Of a stretch of DNA of 42,063 nucleotides, positions 40,856 through 42,063 are shown one piece after another. How positions within the stretch are numbered: position 1 is the first letter of the stretch; the number at the start of each line of letters is the position of its first letter. This DNA is from VRUE01 sp044867645 (GTDB lineage Bacteria; Actinomycetota; Thermoleophilia; Solirubrobacterales; 70-9). The notes below the pieces were generated by a model that had not been told where the DNA came from, made no database searches, and saw only the letters and a list, made by a program, of their open reading frames with translations. The stretch spans positions 1 through 42,063 of the forward strand of contig JBIOVI010000050.1 of NCBI GenBank assembly GCA_044867645.1, read 5' to 3'. A program made the position numbers and the translations under genes.

Positions 40856-41757
40856 AGCGAGGGCACTGGATGACCGCGCAGGTAAGCATCGGCGGCCATC
40901 GGCTTGCCGTTCGGCGGCTGCACGACCTCCAACCGCAGCGCTCCCCGGCCACAGCCCAGCAGCAGCGCCCCCCACTCGGCCTTCACTTCGCCGGCCTTGA
41001 CGCTGACGTCGACCGCCCGCGCCCGTCGCACCCCCAGTCGGTTCTCGTTTCCGATCTCCAGGAAGGCGCCGATATGCGGAGTCAGAGCACGAACTGTCCG
41101 GGCCAGCTCAGTGGCGGGCCGGCTCGGGTCCAGGCGGCGCTCGGCCGGATCGATCTTCTCGGCGTAGGTGGCCTCGTCGTCCTCCTGCTCGACGAACTCG
41201 AGCAGCCCGCGCTCTTGCAGGTCGAGGGCGCCGATCAACGACTCGCTGCCAACCCCCGCCAGCTTCCGCGACAGGCTCTCGAAGTCATCCTCGGGGCCGA
41301 TCGCGATCTCCTCACGGCGGGCGACAGGCCCAGAGTCGAGCCCGGCGGTGAGGCGCATCACGCTGATTCCGGTGCGCTCGTCGCCGGCCATGATCGCCCG
41401 CTCGATCGGTGCCGCACCGCGCCAACGGGGGAGCAGCGAAGGATGGACGTTGAGCAGCGGCAGCTCGGAGAGCAGCGGCTCGCGGATCAGCTGGCCAAAG
41501 GCGCAGACCGCAACCGCTTCGGGCACGGCCGCACGGATGCGCTCGAGGACGGGCTCGGCGTTGACGTCCTCTGCCTGCAGGCGCTCGATGCCGAGCTCGG
41601 CCGCGGCCTCGGCCGCCGGAGGCTGCTGGGTCTTACGGCCCCGGCCGCGGGGGCGGTCGGGCGGGGTGACGACGAGTTGGGGCCGGTGCGCCGACCCCGC
41701 CAGAGCGCGTAGCACCGCGGCGGCGAAGGCCGAGGTGCCGAGGTAGACCGTCTTCAC
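40852..41757 (-). CDS. fmt: Methionyl-tRNA formyltransferase
   Basis: Fmt formylates initiator Met-tRNA using 10-formyl-THF. The 301-residue protein has the start KTVYLGTSAFAAAVL, the catalytic region NVHPSLLPRWRGAAPI and RLTAGLDSGPVA, with the active-site Asn and His and the later Asp. The C-terminal OB-like domain (about 205-300) is present. Start is GTG 41757 overlapping the def stop (GTGA). Confidence 0.95.
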   Translation of the reverse strand: MKTVYLGTSAFAAAVLRALAGSAHRPQLVVTPPDRPRGRGRKTQQPPAAEAAAELGIERLQAEDVNAEPVLERIRAAVPEAVAVCAFGQLIREPLLSELPLLNVHPSLLPRWRGAAPIERAIMAGDERTGISVMRLTAGLDSGPVARREEIAIGPEDDFESLSRKLAGVGSESLIGALDLQERGLLEFVEQEDDEATYAEKIDPAERRLDPSRPATELARTVRALTPHIGAFLEIGNENRLGVRRARAVDVSVKAGEVKAEWGALLLGCGRGALRLEVVQPPNGKPMAADAYLRGHPVPSL

Positions 41758-42063
41758 GCCTCGGTGCGAGGCTCTCGGTGCTCCTCGCCCGGCCCCACCT
41801 GATCGTCCTCCACCGACGGGCTGTAGCTGCCGCCTTCGCGCAGCGCGCGCAGGGCCTCCTTGCGCTGGTCGCGGGGCGCGCGATCGAGGATCAGCACCCC
41901 GTCGAGATGGTCGATCTCGTGCTGCAGGACGCGCGCCTCGAGCCCCGAGGCCTCGATGGTGACGGGCTTGCCGTCGACGTCGAGGCCGCTCACCCGCGCA
42001 TGCAGGGCCCGCTCGACGTCAAGCGCCACGCGGGGGAGGCTGAGGCAGCCCTCTTCGGCCACG
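41754..42063 (-). CDS. def: Peptide deformylase, 5' end beyond window
   Basis: Partial: only the C-terminal 103 residues are in the window, since the gene runs off the end. EGCLSLP (motif 2, metal-ligand Cys) and QHEIDHLDG (motif 3, the HExxH zinc site) identify it; the first motif GLAAPQ lies outside. It removes the formyl group placed by Fmt. The C-terminal tail after the HExxH helix is about 45 residues, slightly long and polar. It is the upstream partner of fmt in the operon. Confidence 0.93.
   Translation of the reverse strand, partial: VAEEGCLSLPRVALDVERALHARVSGLDVDGKPVTIEASGLEARVLQHEIDHLDGVLILDRAPRDQRKEALRALREGGSYSPSVEDDQVGPGEEHREPRTEA

Noticed and set aside
39474..40952. 492-codon minus-strand frame overlapping rsmB
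   Set aside because: Out-of-frame reading of rsmB with Arg-rich low-complexity translation; the real rsmB motifs are in another frame.

Overview
The window is a GC-rich bacterial chromosome segment that is almost entirely housekeeping genes. The gene order and the families present (a WhiG/FliA-type sigma factor next to xerC, a SepIVA-like DivIVA protein beside coaD and yceD, Cys-containing L28 and L32, a def-fmt-rsmB-rpe-rib neighbourhood) point to an actinobacterium. The character of the secreted Cys-rich protein and the divergent RNase III suggest a deep lineage such as Thermoleophilia/Solirubrobacterales. That placement is inference; no rRNA gene is present to confirm it. No tRNA, CRISPR array, insertion sequence or prophage was found.

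Layout. 1-10 kb: whiG-like sigma factor, xer recombinase and a YkuD L,D-transpeptidase on the minus strand; a folate cyclo-ligase and an alpha/beta hydrolase on plus; then a minus-strand run comM-dprA-thiD-ilvD joining DNA uptake/recombination genes to thiamine and branched-chain amino acid genes. 10-20 kb: yraN on plus, then a long minus-strand block (in transcription order) plsX, acpP, rnc, smc, ftsY, a secreted Cys-rich protein, ffh, rpsP, khpA, trmD, rplS, lepB, rnhB. 20-30 kb: rpmF, a methyltransferase, yceD (plus strand), sepIVA, coaD, rsmD, recG and a fakA-like DAK gene, then a decayed MMPL transporter and a divergent DCC/DUF2867 pair. 30-34 kb: riboflavin operon ribD-ribE-ribBA-ribH with rpmB at its end. 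34-38.5 kb: plus-strand polyprenyl-phosphate glycosyltransferase, flippase and K+/H+ antiporter. 38.5-42 kb: minus-strand def-fmt-rsmB-zinc ribbon-rpe, with def cut by the window edge.

Most minus-strand genes overlap by 1-8 nt (ATGA, GTGA, TGATG junctions), so several long translationally coupled operons are likely. Protein targeting (ffh, ftsY, lepB), ribosome assembly and modification (rpsP, rplS, rpmB, rpmF, trmD, rsmB, rsmD), phospholipid precursors (plsX, acpP) and chromosome organisation (smc, xer) are together.

The most notable observations: (1) a family of palindromic repeats with three copies (11992-12067, 26548-26596, 34189-34258). All share an outer 7-bp stem and an invariant asymmetric internal loop but have different, internally complementary inner stems; two copies are read in the same frame inside rplS and recG. 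(2) A second palindromic repeat, one copy intergenic and one inside the flippase gene. (3) A 147-nt element with perfect 22-bp inverted ends between DUF2867 and rpmB. (4) An SMC of only 816 residues with intact ATPase heads but no recognisable hinge. (5) lepB apparently starting at CTG, since the first ATG would remove the membrane anchor and catalytic serine. (6) An RNase III with changed catalytic acidic residues. (7) L19 with a roughly 150-residue acidic tail, preceded by a hairpin with a U-tract.
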